32,533 nucleotides of DNA, from assembly GCA_015039365.1 (NCBI GenBank), contig WION01000568.1:1-32533 (forward strand), read 5' to 3'. Positions 1 through 10,517 of the stretch are shown here, piece by piece. The translations under genes and the position numbers were made by a program. Each line of letters begins with the position of its first letter. Position 1 is the stretch's first letter. The notes below the pieces were generated by a model. That model was not told where the DNA came from and ran no database searches. It saw nothing but the letters and a program-made list of their open reading frames with translations. Origin of the DNA: Amanita rubescens (taxonomy: Eukaryota > Basidiomycota > Agaricomycetes > Agaricales > Amanitaceae).

Positions 1-1786
1 AAATCGGGATAATGAAATCGATTGTGGGTCGTGTAGCATGGCAGATGATAGCTGCTGAGCGAACAAATGCTGCCCACGCTATGTTTGTCCAGGCCCAGTT
101 TTTCTTGGGTCCGCCATGGATCGACATAGTGATAAAGTGCGTGAAACGAACAACCGCATTTCTGAATGTTGTTCGAAAATCCTCTCCGTCTGTACATTAT
201 CAGGCTTGCTCGCGAGGGTCATGTTAGCGAACTCTTCCGCAAACAACTCCTTGATGAAGGCCTCCAGAGAGCAGCCGGCGCTGAAATTAAGTGGTTCCGA
301 CGTCGCATCTTTTGCGACAGCGCGACGATACGCGTTAGACATAATGGAACGCGCTACAGTCTCTCCGACGTGTCCCTTTGATAACATGCCATTTTCATCG
401 CATTGGGAAAGGGTTTCGATGCAGAAAGAGGGGGAAGTACGTTCCTCTTCATAAAGTAGTCGGTTAGCCACTTCGGCCAAGAGTGGCTCCGAAGGATACC
501 CGGTACGCATGTATTCTCTATGTTTCGGAATTGCAAAGACGATACGTGCGTGACTTGCAACCAATGTATCTTGAAGAGCACGGCTCCAGGTTCGACGCGG
601 TTCATAGTTGAGTGTGATAGCGACATCAATAGCTGCCAATTTGGCATTGTCACTAAGCTCTGTTGTCGAAGTGGAATGAAGAAGTTTCCTCTTTGCAAGT
701 TCTATGACCCCGACCAATTTGCGTTCGGTTATGTCGCCACCGTCTGTGGATGACTCAAGCATTGTCCAAAACCTGCTCAGGAGTGTCACTGCGATGGCGG
801 TTTGACAGAACGAAGTCAACTTACAATGGTCTGCCAAATCTTGCCATGAAGGGAATAGACGCCGTTTCGTCCATAGAAAGCATTCCCTTTCGTACCTTTT
901 GAGGATGACAATCAAATGATATCTCATTAATGGGAGTATTCAAGTCAGGCTTGCCGACGGAGATTCGTTCTGATGTAGACTTTGCTTTGACAACGGCAAA
1001 ATGGGGCAAACTGGAATTCGTGGACAAAAAAATAAAAACGATGGGAGCCTCGCAGCAGAACGTCGCCGCCCAGCATAAGATATCGTAGGAATTTTTCTCT
1101 GGTCCTTTTGCTTGGTCCCCGAATTTCTCCGTTAATAATGTATGAGCTTCGTCAAAGTAGATGACTACTTCTACAACTTTCTCTTCACCTATTATGCTCT
1201 TCACTTTTTTCCTAAAACTTTCAAGAAGCGGTTTCACATGGTTCTGGTGAAGTGAATATGTTTCGGGGCCAACATGTCTCTGTTTGCCCCTCAGTTTCAG
1301 CATCTAAAAATCAAATCTGCCATGCACGCACTGTTTTCCGGGCTTCTGTAATGATTTTGGAGTATACGCGAGTTCGTGCCTTAGTTAAATGGTTATACCA
1401 CCACCTTGCAAGGCTGCTCCGGTCATATATATCGCTTCCACCGATATCGATGCGGTTCTCAAGTTCTTCACCAATTACTTTGAAGACAGCACCGAGAAAT
1501 ATCATATAGTGCATTTTAGCATCAAAATCAGACCGGCGAGGCACGTTGAGCAGGTAATCACGGATTCCGCGGTCCGGCACAGGAAAAGCTCCCTCTGTAA
1601 GTCGATTAAAATCAGCGTCAACAAGAATGAGTTGGAATCTTAACTTGCGGCCTCTTGGTCAAGTCCTAAATTGAAAGGTATAGTAAAAACCAACTTTGCA
1701 AGTTCATCTACCATTCGCGATTTCCCCGTTCCTGAGCTTTGTATCACAGCAACTTGATTACTGTACTGATTTTGACGATTTTTCAT
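1..1786 (-). pseudogene. P-loop NTPase, Crinkler-associated type, left-arm copy (probably broken)
   Basis: Read leftward, it starts with an ATG near 1786, then a Walker A (GSGTGKS) followed by RMVDELAKLVFTIPFNL. Further on are PDRGIRDYLL, a Walker B (VVIYFDEAH), a sensor-like IFLSTNSSLP, MARFGRPL at a good splice site (GTAAGT near 820), then KHREYMRTGYPSEPLLAE. This layout is that of a P-loop NTPase family expanded in Agaricomycetes and found in Crinkler-type proteins; that family link is from memory of the motifs. The frame is interrupted by an in-frame TAA at 1640-1642 just after the Walker A exon, and shifts again near 160-180. No GT-AG intron cleanly removes the TAA, so I call it a pseudogene, although an unusual intron is possible. 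The gene runs off the left end. Confidence 0.6.
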
Positions 1787-1998
1787 GTTGCATATATTGT
1801 TGAACAATAACTGTGGGTGGCTACCCTGATAGCGAGTCTCCCACGCACTCCGGACCTCGGCTGCGCGATGATGTTGTTAATAATAATGGCAGTCAAGGCA
1901 CTTGGGATTCACGTACGTAAAAGAGGATAATTAGATGGCATGCCATCCCTTGTGCTAGGTATGTGAGGAAGGAACCCCTTTTGCAAAAAACCTTCAAC

Positions 1999-2737
1999 TT
2001 AAAATAAGGAGAATATAAATTCTTCGAATAACTTACTTAGTCGACGTATTCGGTGATATTGCCCGGTCTTGACGGCCGTCTGAACCAATAAATGTAGCTC
2101 TTCAAATAGAGGATCATCCTCCGGGATTGGTAATCCCTGGAATTGCAAATACTGAGACAAATAGCCCGCCACTTGCGATAGAATGAGTGCAACAAGTCCC
2201 ACTGCGTCCATGTGGTCCGGCTTGAAATGAGGTAACATCTTCACTATAACTTGGTCGAGTTCCGCGTCGTCTATACCTTCCAACTCGATAAATTGGAGTC
2301 CAGTACTGTCGGTGGGTGCACTAAGGTTGACGGCCTCGAGCTTTTGCACGAGAATGTCTTCCTCGCTGATTTCTACAGATTGCAAGTCCCTTCTCCGCAA
2401 TAATCCTTAATGACAATTTAGCTTCACCGAAGTTGTTGCGACTCCAGCATGACATACCAAGCCGACGCAATTTACGGAAGTTCTTCGTCGCTGTGGCTTC
2501 AGCGATTAATGGGAGCAGGCTGTTGTAAGTCGGTCCTTCCTCAAGGATGCTTGGTTTAAATTCCAACATATCAGGTAGCTGGCTGACGATTTTTGCTAGA
2601 ACTGTCTCTGGACTAGAAGTGGATCCTAGCTGTTCCGCGAGTTCTTGATCAAGTGCATCGTCGCTAATACCCTCCAGCTCAAAAAATTGGCGTTTGGTAG
2701 GCATAGGACGGGTAGGATCAACGTCGATGTCTGTCAT
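1999..2737 (-). CDS. Two-domain ELEGI-repeat protein, left-arm copy
   Basis: The model is complement(join(1999..2405,2458..2737)), 228 aa, with one GTATGT-AAG intron at a phase 1 site. The protein is built of two related units of about 95 residues. Each has a (F/I)ELEGI(S/D)D motif followed by LDQ, then a QLP or YLS helix, and ends in (K/R)LRRL or RIRRL. I do not recognise the family and assign no function. An alternative donor (GTAAGT at 2031-2036) lies in the last codons just after the second RRL, so the unit could instead be spliced onward to the P-loop gene about 250 bp downstream on the same strand. The start is the first ATG whose product is conserved in the right-arm copy. A longer frame back to 2815 exists but is not conserved. 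Confidence 0.65.
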
Positions 2738-2825
2738 GATGGTGGTGAACTGTTGAAAGGCAACGCCACTGAACATACCGTTATTTAAGGCCATCGTGAC
2801 TAGCAAACAATACAAGCCAGTCCCA

Positions 2826-2860
2826 TTTGCCGGTGAGTCACCGGTCCATCGGCAAACAAG
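2826..2860. promoter_or_regulatory. Hairpin with AP-1/Gcn4-like core upstream of the left ELEGI gene
   Basis: The sequence TTTGCCGGTGAGTCACCGG holds a perfect palindrome CCGGTGA-G-TCACCGG around TGAGTCA at 2834-2840, about 100 bp upstream of the ATG at 2737. The reverse-complement site is conserved upstream of the right-arm gene. TGAGTCA is the core site for AP-1/Gcn4-type bZIP factors; that it acts here is inference. Confidence 0.4.
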
Positions 2861-3900
2861 TTAACAAAAGCGGCCATCACCGATCAAGATTCAGTAAGTA
2901 AAGCTTCGAAACCAGAATTCTTCTGATCCTGAACGAAGAATTCACAATTATCCAGTAGCACGCAAAGAAAAGATATTTGTTGGTAACGCCTTCTGCGGGC
3001 GACAATAAAACGGTGCCTCAGTAATCGAGACGTTCCAGTTAGCACTTCTTGGTCTATAAGCAGATTGAGGCTTACACCTCGAGTAATATATTAAGGCCAA
3101 AGCGGCTTTGACCGCTACACCGCTCCCTGTCCATGCTTCAATTTTCCGCCGCTTACTGAGTCTTTCACCATCACTGCAGGTTTGGTCGTTGTTTATTATC
3201 CCTGCGGAATGTCAGTTCTGGACGCCCGGACTAAGTCCAATTTATCCCAATTTCATTTGTATTTTCAATTGTCAACTGAAAATTGCAGTATGTTACAAAG
3301 TTGTTGTCTCAGAATTCAAGGCTGGCTCGTCCAGCGTCGGCAAAATAAAATTTGTGAGGATGCTAACCCGTTAGACAATTTCAAATTCGGTGAAAGGTAA
3401 ACTCACCATTGGCAGGGTTGTCCCATCCATGGCCTTCCTTAATTTACAGTGGCAACACAGCGACTTCCTCTAGTCTGGCGTATTGGATGAGACCGATATG
3501 GACAACGTGAAAAGAAAGATAGTTTGTCTTGTTTCCGTCCTGTAGCGTACTACGGTCAAATTTATGCAATCGCTCAAATTGTAATCGCGGCTGACCATGT
3601 TAGTGCTCGAGATGCTAGTGACCCGGACCCCGGTATGAGCGGGACGCCCTTTTACTGAATGACCAAATAATAGTGCAATGGCCCGCCCGGAGGTAATCTA
3701 TAGTTCGAATTAGTACCATCGAAAGTACGGCAATTGTAAGTACGTACTAGTGATCATAAATGCATGCGGCCGCGAAAGCTGTAGATAGAGGAGTGTTTCT
3801 GGAAGGAGGAAGTCACCGAGAAATTCTTATAAAATATTTAATTTCTCCTTGAGAAAAAATAGCCCCTGACTGTGGGAAGTTTAAGTTTCCATTGTTCGAC
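2861..3900. other. Gene-free stretch: outer part of left arm, then intergenic DNA
   Basis: Positions up to about 3690 match the right arm in patches in inverted orientation. Short open frames at 3108-3400 are not conserved in the partner arm and show no codon-level signal. From 3690 to 3900 I see only AT-rich leader sequence before the next gene. Confidence 0.5.
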
Positions 3901-3940
3901 ATATTAATACCACGCTCATCGGCGGCCCGCATCAGCAGAA

Positions 3941-5773
3941 ATGGTTTCTCGAAAACGCAAAAGGACCGACAATATTGAAGGGGTACACCCTACTGTAGAA
4001 TCGCAAGTCCCAACCCATGGTAGTCTCATTTTCGGCATATCCGCTACAAATGGATTGACCAACTTGAAGGTGATTCGACTGCATCTGAGACAAAGCGAAC
4101 GCGTCGTCATCTGCGGTCTTCGCCTAGCTTGCAGGTCATCAACTATGTGCCCTCCCAAGGTCAAAGCAAGAGGTCATGTGAGTGTTTTACTTAATGCCAC
4201 CATGATTATAATTGATGTTCCCGAATCCCAGCGCGTGCGTCTCCAAGTCTGGTTATAGTTGATGGGCCGAAACCACTAGAACCTACTGCCAAGAGAGTGC
4301 GCTCGGAGGCTTCTATGCATAACGTGAATACCGGGGAGTTCGTCTTTGCTACTCAGGTGGCGCTCCCATCTTCCTTGCCTACTTTCCCTGTTACGACTTC
4401 GGAGACGACTGGCCCATCCAGTTCGCTTCCCAGCTCCTCCATAAGCCAAGCAGCGGAGCCAAGCACACCACAGGGTAAGGGCAAAGGCAAACGAAAGGGG
4501 AAGGGAAAGGAGACGCCACCTGAAGAAAAACGCGCTGCTCGCTTTAAAGTCAAATGCCCACAAAACATTATGGACCGCGTTCGGCGCGTCTGGCAACAAA
4601 GGTATATGCTTTGCCTGAAATGCCATAATCGTACGTTAACCTTTTATAGATTGTTCATGATTGACAGGAACCGCTCGGGAGACGAACTACGCGAGACATT
4701 TAGTGTATTAGGGTCGACCGGTAACGTGAGTATTGATAAGAGAATGATTAAGGGTTTGTTAACCTGAATAAACAGGTATATACTGTTGTTATCGACGAAG
4801 TGCCCCGGTGCAACTGTATGTTCATTTTCGCATATATTCAACTCTACCTCATCTCTATCAGGTCCGGATGCTATGAAAGGAAATCACTGTAAACACATTG
4901 TGGGTTTTAATAATGTTACGTTCTCTCTTCAGCATCATTGACAATTATTTTAGTTATTTGTATACCTCAAGGGTATGACATATCACACGAACTAAATTAC
5001 ATAATCTGATGCCCGTTCTCCAGTTCTTCGGGTACCAGAAGCTTCTTCCCACTGGTATCAAAAGTGAGTCTTTCGCGTGCAAAAACGGTCAAGATGCGAC
5101 TTTCGTTACAGGGCCTTACTATCTTCGGAGCTTCGAGAAATTTTTGAGCAAGCTCCTCCCGCGCCTAATTGTATTGCACAGCAGCATGTCCGAGAGGCGC
5201 ATGCTCGGGCGAGGGGTCAGACCGATGGTGCGTCCTTGTTTCAGGTCTCCCGGCGCAGCTTGCTCATATCCGAAACTTATCAGAACCATCTTCGTCATCC
5301 ATCAAGAAGCGTTTACCAACTGAAGACGACAATTGCCCCATCTGCTATGAAACGATGTATGGAGTGGCCGATAATGCCCTGAATTTCTGTGAAACGTGTG
5401 GAAATGCGTTACACGATGAGTGTTGGAGGCAATGTACGAAAATACAGCGCTTAGGAACTCGTGTTGCTGACGTCTTCCTTTCTTCCCTTTTAGGGCAAGC
5501 CAGCAGCGCCCGCAGCGGAAAGTCCGTGACTTGCGTGTGGTGTCGTGCAGAAACTGTTCCAGCCTCCGGAGGACGCCAAGTCCAAACTGGTGGTTACACG
5601 AGTGAGGGATATTTGAATCTTGGTGCCATAGCTGGCTGCAGTCCTACGAGGGATACGAGCACTTGTGAGTTTGTCGTTGTCTACCACTTTCCATGATTCA
5701 ACGGACATATCAAGATCACCGTCCAGCCCGAAAGTGGGGCTATGGTTATAGACAATTCGGCTACGAAGACTGA
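3941..5773 (+). CDS. SWIM zinc finger plus RING finger protein, E3 ubiquitin-ligase-like
   Basis: A spliced reading gives one protein of about 370 aa. Its N-terminus is basic (MVSRKRKR) and a Ser/Thr/Pro- and Lys/Gly-rich linker (KGKGKRKGKGK) follows. The SWIM finger reads CNCPDAMKGNHCKHI (CxC-x8-CxH; an intron splits the second Cys codon at about 4835-4861), then LFVYLK and VLRVPEA. The RING starts with CPICYE, then CETCGNALHDEC and CVWC near 5335-5545. The last intron joins TSTY to a Gly/Tyr-rich tail ending YEDstop at 5771. SWIM-RING proteins are known as ubiquitin ligases, so that role is inferred from the family. Two junctions are odd: the first intron has a weak GTCATG donor at 4173, and near 5218-5246 the frame only continues across a 17- or 29-nt gap flanked by GT and AG. 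Confidence 0.75.
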
Positions 5774-6292
5774 TCATGTCATTTGTAAAATTGAAATAAG
5801 ATTTTACCATTTTCGCCTAAGCCATCTTTAGAACAGATAAAGCAGAACACCCTACACCCAACTTCATATTGATACAAATATGGACATAGCATCGTGCCAA
5901 TAACCGTCGCTTCCAACGATTTCAGAATCAATATGGATTGCACTTGTTGTTTTGCTAAATTACCGCTCGCACCAGTGGAATATTTCATTTATTTCGATAC
6001 AATCGGGTCTCCAAACACGGAGCTGAGTGTTGACCGTTGACCAGGAATCAAAATCTAGGTCCTCAGGATCCATCATGGCCTCAACGCATTCATTTGACGT
6101 CAAGCGCCTTTCACTAAGCGACGATCATCTCACGTACCGTTTTTGGGCGGTACGGGGCAGGTGGCATGTCAATTCAATGGTGATTTGGCGTCAAACTTCT
6201 TTTTTCTTCTAAGGGTCCTTCTTCCATCATTGGCAACTCGGAGGTAGCACTAGCCCGGTTTTCTCATGCAGCAGCAGTCTGGTGGGTTGATC
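5774..6292. other. Intergenic region upstream of kinase A
   Basis: No supported gene. A short open frame from ATG 6075 has no recognisable product and lies upstream of the TATA box of kinase A. The only notable site is a palindromic CRE-like sequence at 6094-6103. Confidence 0.5.
6094..6103. promoter_or_regulatory. CRE-like palindrome TTGACGTCAA
   Basis: A perfect 10-bp palindrome containing TGACGTCA, the core of ATF/CREB-type bZIP sites, lies about 240 bp upstream of the ATG of kinase A. An 8-bp site is expected by chance about once in a window this size, so this is weak evidence. Confidence 0.25.
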
Positions 6293-6300
6293 TATAAAAG
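6293..6300 (+). promoter_or_regulatory. TATA box of kinase A
   Basis: TATAAAAG lies 47 nt upstream of the ATG at 6340. The spacing is close to that seen for kinase B, which supports both start choices. Confidence 0.55.
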
Positions 6301-6339
6301 ACGACGACAGCGATGTTACTTTGCCATACTTGAACCTAC

Positions 6340-7596
6340 ATGTTTTCATCCAGGTCCCAACCGGTGCAACCACCACGGGCACTACCGTCCGGAGTCGAAG
6401 TGTGTCTTGTTAACATCACCAATGACATTGTCGCTGATTCAAACTAGGATATTACCAGACATATCCGAAATAACAATTACAATATTGACGAGGCCATCTC
6501 AGGTGGCACGAGTGATGTCTGGTTTCGTATTGCCGATATTCGTCGCGGTTCTCACTGGGTAAGGATTACGGTAATTATTGGCGTATAACAAGATCCTAAT
6601 GTATGATAGGTTGCGGTAAAAAAATTGCGTGCGGATAAAGCTACTCGGGAGAAGATCATGGAGGTATGTAAACTCCGCCCTTGCCTCGTTCTGTACGGTC
6701 AGCTATTGTGCAGCGCTTTTTTCGAGAAGTACGTGCTTGGCAACAATTGCAACAGGACAGACCGCACAAATACATATCCGAGTTATTGGGTGTTGTGGAT
6801 ATAGAAAGTGGGAACGGGAGGCCAGGAATTGTTCTCCCCTACTACGAGAACGGTGACGCTTTAAGCTTCATCCGGAACGGAAAATTCAATGAAGGTAAGA
6901 AGGGTGAAATAGTGAGTATCAAACATTTTCTATAGCCTCAATAACAACGTCGTAAAGGTCTTGAACATTGCACAAGGGTTGGACCACATGCATGTCCGCT
7001 GTAATGCTGTACACGGGGATTTAAAGCTTGTAAGTATCGCTGCTCAGACATCTTGACAGGACAATCATTTGCTTGTTAGAGAAACATCTTGTTTGATAGT
7101 CAGGGTGTGCCAAAAATCTCCGATTTTGGTCTTTCACGAATCATGGGCATTCGGGGATTATTCACCACAACCACAATCAGCTTAAGTACACCATACGCGG
7201 CACCAGAGATCCTAGAAAAAGAGATAAATGATGCCGATGACAGTGACGTGGAAGAGACATGTATCAAGACTAAGGAATCGGACATTTACGCCTTTTCAAT
7301 ATTAACAGCAGAGGTATGCGTGCGACTGGAATGTCGTCTTCACTTGATTCAGTCAAATCTAGATTTTCATAGAGAGAAATTACTTTGCGACTCGCAAGAA
7401 CAACGTTTTAAGCACTTATCGACGGATCACGGAAGACAATCGGAGACCAGAGGTGAACTCACGGAAATATTGCCCTCTATTGGAAGACTGCTGGAAAACT
7501 GATCCAGCCGAGAGGCTACGTATCGACCAAATCATCTGGGCATTGAGAGGGATCGAAAACCATGGCAGATACTATGACCCCAGAAGGCAGAACTAA
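6340..7596 (+). CDS. Kinase A: TKL-type protein kinase, 320 aa
   Basis: The model is join(6340..6399,6448..6558,6610..6663,6714..6911,6958..7029,7080..7313,7363..7596). All seven exons keep phase and all introns are GT-AG (46-51 nt). The kinase domain is complete: glycine loop ISGGTSDVW, VAVKK lysine, catalytic HGDLK with downstream RNIL, DFG in SDFGLSR, and AAPE. The HRD arginine is replaced by glycine, as is usual in this mushroom TKL group. The protein is little more than a kinase domain with about 25 extra N-terminal residues, and it has no signal peptide or membrane segment. Exon ends before VAVK, after IME, before the HGD block and after the SILTAE block fall at the same places as in kinases B-D, so the four are one family. 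The substrate is unknown. Confidence 0.85.
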
Positions 7597-7897
7597 ATTA
7601 ATCCTCTTGGTTTTTTCTTATGTAGATTACATATTCAACGCTGGACCGTTGAAAACAACAGTCGACGGAGATAATCATCCGTACCCGCTCAATGCCGTTT
7701 GTCAAACATGATGCATGATGACTCAGAGTCATAAGCTGCACAACTTTTTGTGAAATGTGACAGACCTGACCTTATTGGTACGGGTGTGTGAAGGGCGCGG
7801 GATCCTAGGACATGCTCTTCACGCGTGGGTAAGATTTATCATTCGCCAAGAACGATGGTACAAGGGTATATATCCGTGCCCACTGCCCATGATCCTC
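7597..7897. other. Convergent intergenic spacer with a palindrome
   Basis: The spacer lies between the 3' ends of kinase A and flavin reductase copy A. It contains a perfect 15-nt palindrome ATGACTC-A-GAGTCAT at 7718-7732, which includes an AP-1-like TGACTCA. I see no gene in it. Confidence 0.4.
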
Positions 7898-9197
7898 TAC
7901 AAAATTTTGGCGCTCCGCTAGTAAAATACTACAAAACAGAGCGCTCCTTTAAGTTTAAATTTTTCTCCAGCGTCTTTACAATCTCCTCGCCATCATTTTC
8001 CCAAGACGCTCTTGGTAGTGGAAACACATCTTTAATCAATGCATAGTTTATACCTCCTATACGGGAAACTGGCTTGAGTTTCGCAATGTCCGCATTGCCA
8101 CGCGCATCAAGCACGTCGTTGCGGACGTGGATATACTTAATAGAACCAAGGATCAACGTGTTCTTGGGCACATGGTTTTTGGGATCTAAAATGTCAATCG
8201 CTTGCAGAAGCTAGAAATAAGAGATGAGTATAAAATTCGAATCTATTCCCATATCCGTAAGACTTACTTCACATTCCATTGAGAAGGCACTTTCCCGGAC
8301 CCTGGCAGCATTGACACTCAACTGACATATTTGGCATCAACTAAGGGGTAGTGTGTACGAGTTTAACGCCACAACGCACGCTAGGTTCCTTCGTCAGCCC
8401 GCTGATTTCCCATTCGCTGACGTCTGGAGGGCAGTCAACCGAGCAGGCATTGGCCTGTTCGATCCAAGGTTCACTTATGATATTTACAGTAAATCCTTTC
8501 GTGTCACAAATGTTCTGAGCAGAGTCTTTACGTCGCGTAGGCCCATAGTTTGTACAGGACACTGATATCACAGGAGGATCGCTTGAAACCTGTGATGCAA
8601 TACGCGTCAGGACGCGGAAATAGACGGAGCTCCGGGGGTGATCGCACCAGACTAAAGTAGCTGCCATAAAGATGAGTGATCAGATAACATTCTATCAGCA
8701 GAGGACATGCCTGTAAGGCGCTAGATTCTCAACACCCGTTGCGGAAACCGTTGAGACAAAGGCTACCGGTCTTGCAACTACACCGTTGATTAGTGTGGCG
8801 TATAGCCTCCTTTTTTGCGTTCGGCATTAGTGACATTCCACCACATTATCAAGCGTTTACCTCTTTTCTTCGGCAAGTGAAGTATCAATCACCTTCCAAC
8901 CATGTTTAACCCCTTCCATCCATCTCCTACCCTCAGCCGTGGCTTCGATCTTTTCACCAAACTTCCAAGACGGGTTCGGATTCCGAGTCGTTCGGAATTC
9001 GCGTGCTTCAAATTGAGGGGGATCAGACGCGTTGGACATGAGAGAAGATGCAAGCCGCTAAGGGGATTGCTTTATATCTGATTCCGGGTGCGATAAAATT
9101 GTCTGACTGCAACCGGGAGTTGACGGCAGCCCTCGGTAGAAAAGTAGTGTGACTAAGAGATGTCGCGAGGGGCGAGAAGGACCTTCTCGTCAATCAA
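7898..9197. repeat. Tandem direct duplication, unit 1
   Basis: This unit of about 1.3 kb is repeated next door at about 9207-10517 in the same orientation. It begins with a GGCGCTCCGCTAGTAAAATA block and ends with a GAGAAGGACC(T)TTCTC block in both copies. Coding and intron sequences are both highly similar, which points to recent duplication by unequal exchange. Unit 1 carries a 12-nt insertion near 7950 that adds four residues to the C-terminus of its protein. Confidence 0.85.
7929..9039 (-). CDS. Flavin reductase-like FMN-binding protein, copy A
   Basis: Spliced on the minus strand it gives about 275 aa with no break. It starts MSNASDPPQFEAREF, then ARPVAFVSTVSATGVENLAPYS, and then continues with YFSL joined to VSSDPPVISVSC, KGFTVNIISE, VRESAFSMECE and LGSIKYIHV, ending KERSVL. 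The core ARP(V/I)AFVSTVS...GVENLAPYS is the signature of the flavin reductase-like FMN-binding split-barrel family (DIM6/NTAB type). These proteins bind FMN and act as flavin- or quinone-type reductases; the exact substrate cannot be told. The exon ending LAPYS has a GC-AG intron (donor GCATGT at 8710), and the same junction occurs in copy B. No targeting signal is visible, so it is probably cytosolic. Confidence 0.85.
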
Positions 9198-9206
9198 TCA
9201 TCCGGA

Positions 9207-10517
9207 AATTTACAAAATCTTGGCGCTCCGCTAGTAAAATACTATAAAACAGAGCGCTCGTTTTTCTCCAGCACCTTCACGATCTCCTCGCCATCTTTCT
9301 CCCAAGATGGTCTTGGTAGTGGGAACACGTCTTTAATCAATGCGTAGTTTATACCTCCTACACGGGAAACTGGCTTGAGTTTTGCAATGTCCGCATTGCC
9401 ACGCGCATCAAGCACGTCGTTGCGGACGTGAATATACTTGATAGAACCAAGGATCAACGTATTCTTGGGCACTTGGGTCTCGGGATCCAAGATGTCAATC
9501 GCTTGCAAAAGCTAAAAATAAGAGATGTACATATGAATTCGAATCTATCAGTTCCCATAAGACTTACTTCACATTCCATTGAGAAGGCACTTTCCCTAAC
9601 CCTGGCAGCCTTAACACTCAACTGACATATTTGGCATCAGCGAAGGGATGGTGTGTATGAGTTTAACGACACAACGCACGCTAGGTTCCTTCGTCAGCCC
9701 GCTGATTTCCCATTCACTGACGTCTGGAGGGCAGTCAACCGCGCAGGCATTGGCCTGTTCGATCCAAGGTTCACTTATGATATTTACAGTGAATCCTTTC
9801 GTGTCACAAATGTTCTGAGCTGAGTCTTTACGTTGCGTAGGCCCGCGGTTTGTGCAGGACACTGATATCACAGGAGGATCGCTTGAAACCTGTGATGCGA
9901 TACGCCGTCACGACTCGGAAATAGACGGAGCTCGGGAGGTGGGAGGTGAACGCACCAGACTGAAGTGGCTGCCATAGAGATAAGTGATCAGCTAACATTC
10001 CATCGGCAGCGGAGGACATGCCTGAAAGGTGCTAGATTCTCAACACCCGTTGCGGAAACCGTTGAGACAAAGGCTACCGGTCTTGCAACTATACCGTTGA
10101 CGAGTGTGCCGTGTAGCCTCCTTGTTGCATACGGCATTAGTGACACTGCGCCACATCATCAAGCGCTTACCTCTTCTCTTCGGCAAGTGATGTATCGATC
10201 ACCTTCCAACCATGTTTAACCCCTTCCATCCATCTCTTGCCTTCAGCCGTGGCTTCGATCTTTTCACCAAACTTCCAAGACGGGTTCGGATGCCGAGTCG
10301 TTCGGAATTCGCGTGCTTCAAACGGAGGGAGATCGGATGCGTTGGACATGAGAGAAGATGTAAACCACTAAGGAAATTGCTTATATCTGATTCCGGCTGC
10401 GATAAAATTGTCCGACTGCAACCGGACGGCCGCACGCGGTAGAAAGGCAGTGTGACTAAGAAATGTCACGCTTGTAAGCGAGGACGAGGGCGAGAAGGAC
10501 CTTTCTCATCAATCATC
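9207..10517. repeat. Tandem direct duplication, unit 2
   Basis: This is the second copy of the unit at 7898-9197, holding flavin reductase copy B and its upstream region. Confidence 0.85.
9242..10349 (-). CDS. Flavin reductase-like FMN-binding protein, copy B
   Basis: This is the tandem paralogue of copy A with the same exon layout and no break. It starts MSNASDLPPFEAREF and has the same ARPVAFVSTVSATGVENLAP block (here LAPFS, then HFSL), the same VSSDPPVISVSC and SAFSMECE exons, and ends EKNERSVL, four residues shorter than A. The GC-AG intron donor (GCATGT at 10021) is shared with copy A, so it predates the duplication. Differences between the copies are mostly conservative (for example LINGVV against LVNGIV), which suggests both remain under selection. 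Confidence 0.85.

Larger units (their letters stand above)
1..3690. repeat. Left arm of a large inverted repeat
   Basis: This stretch is a diverged reverse complement of 29890-32533. Matching landmarks, left against right, are the P-loop gene (868-1786 against 31607-32533), the ELEGI gene (1999-2737 against 30651-31393), a CCGGTGAGTCACCGG hairpin (2832 against 30549), a CGCCCGCAGAAGG block (near 2993 against 30403), a block with TTGCCAACGCTGG or its relative (near 3335 against 30178), and a GGGACGCC block (3641 against 29925). The right window edge matches left position about 868, so the arm continues outside the window on that side. The arms differ by many substitutions and small indels, so the duplication is not recent. 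No transposase or target-site duplication was found. Confidence 0.85.

Noticed and set aside
116..454. Plus-strand open frame opposite the P-loop gene
   Set aside because: The minus-strand frame carries conserved family motifs; the plus-strand product has none.
3108..3400. Open frames in the outer left arm
   Set aside because: The inverted copy at about 30160-30350 does not keep either frame.
4276..4626. Minus-strand open frame opposite the SWIM-RING linker
   Set aside because: It is a shadow of the low-complexity Lys/Gly- and Ser/Pro-rich coding stretch on the plus strand.
8440..8480. tRNA B-box-like GTTCGATCC
   Set aside because: It lies inside a flavin reductase exon, recurs in the duplicate for that reason, and no A box or cloverleaf can be built.
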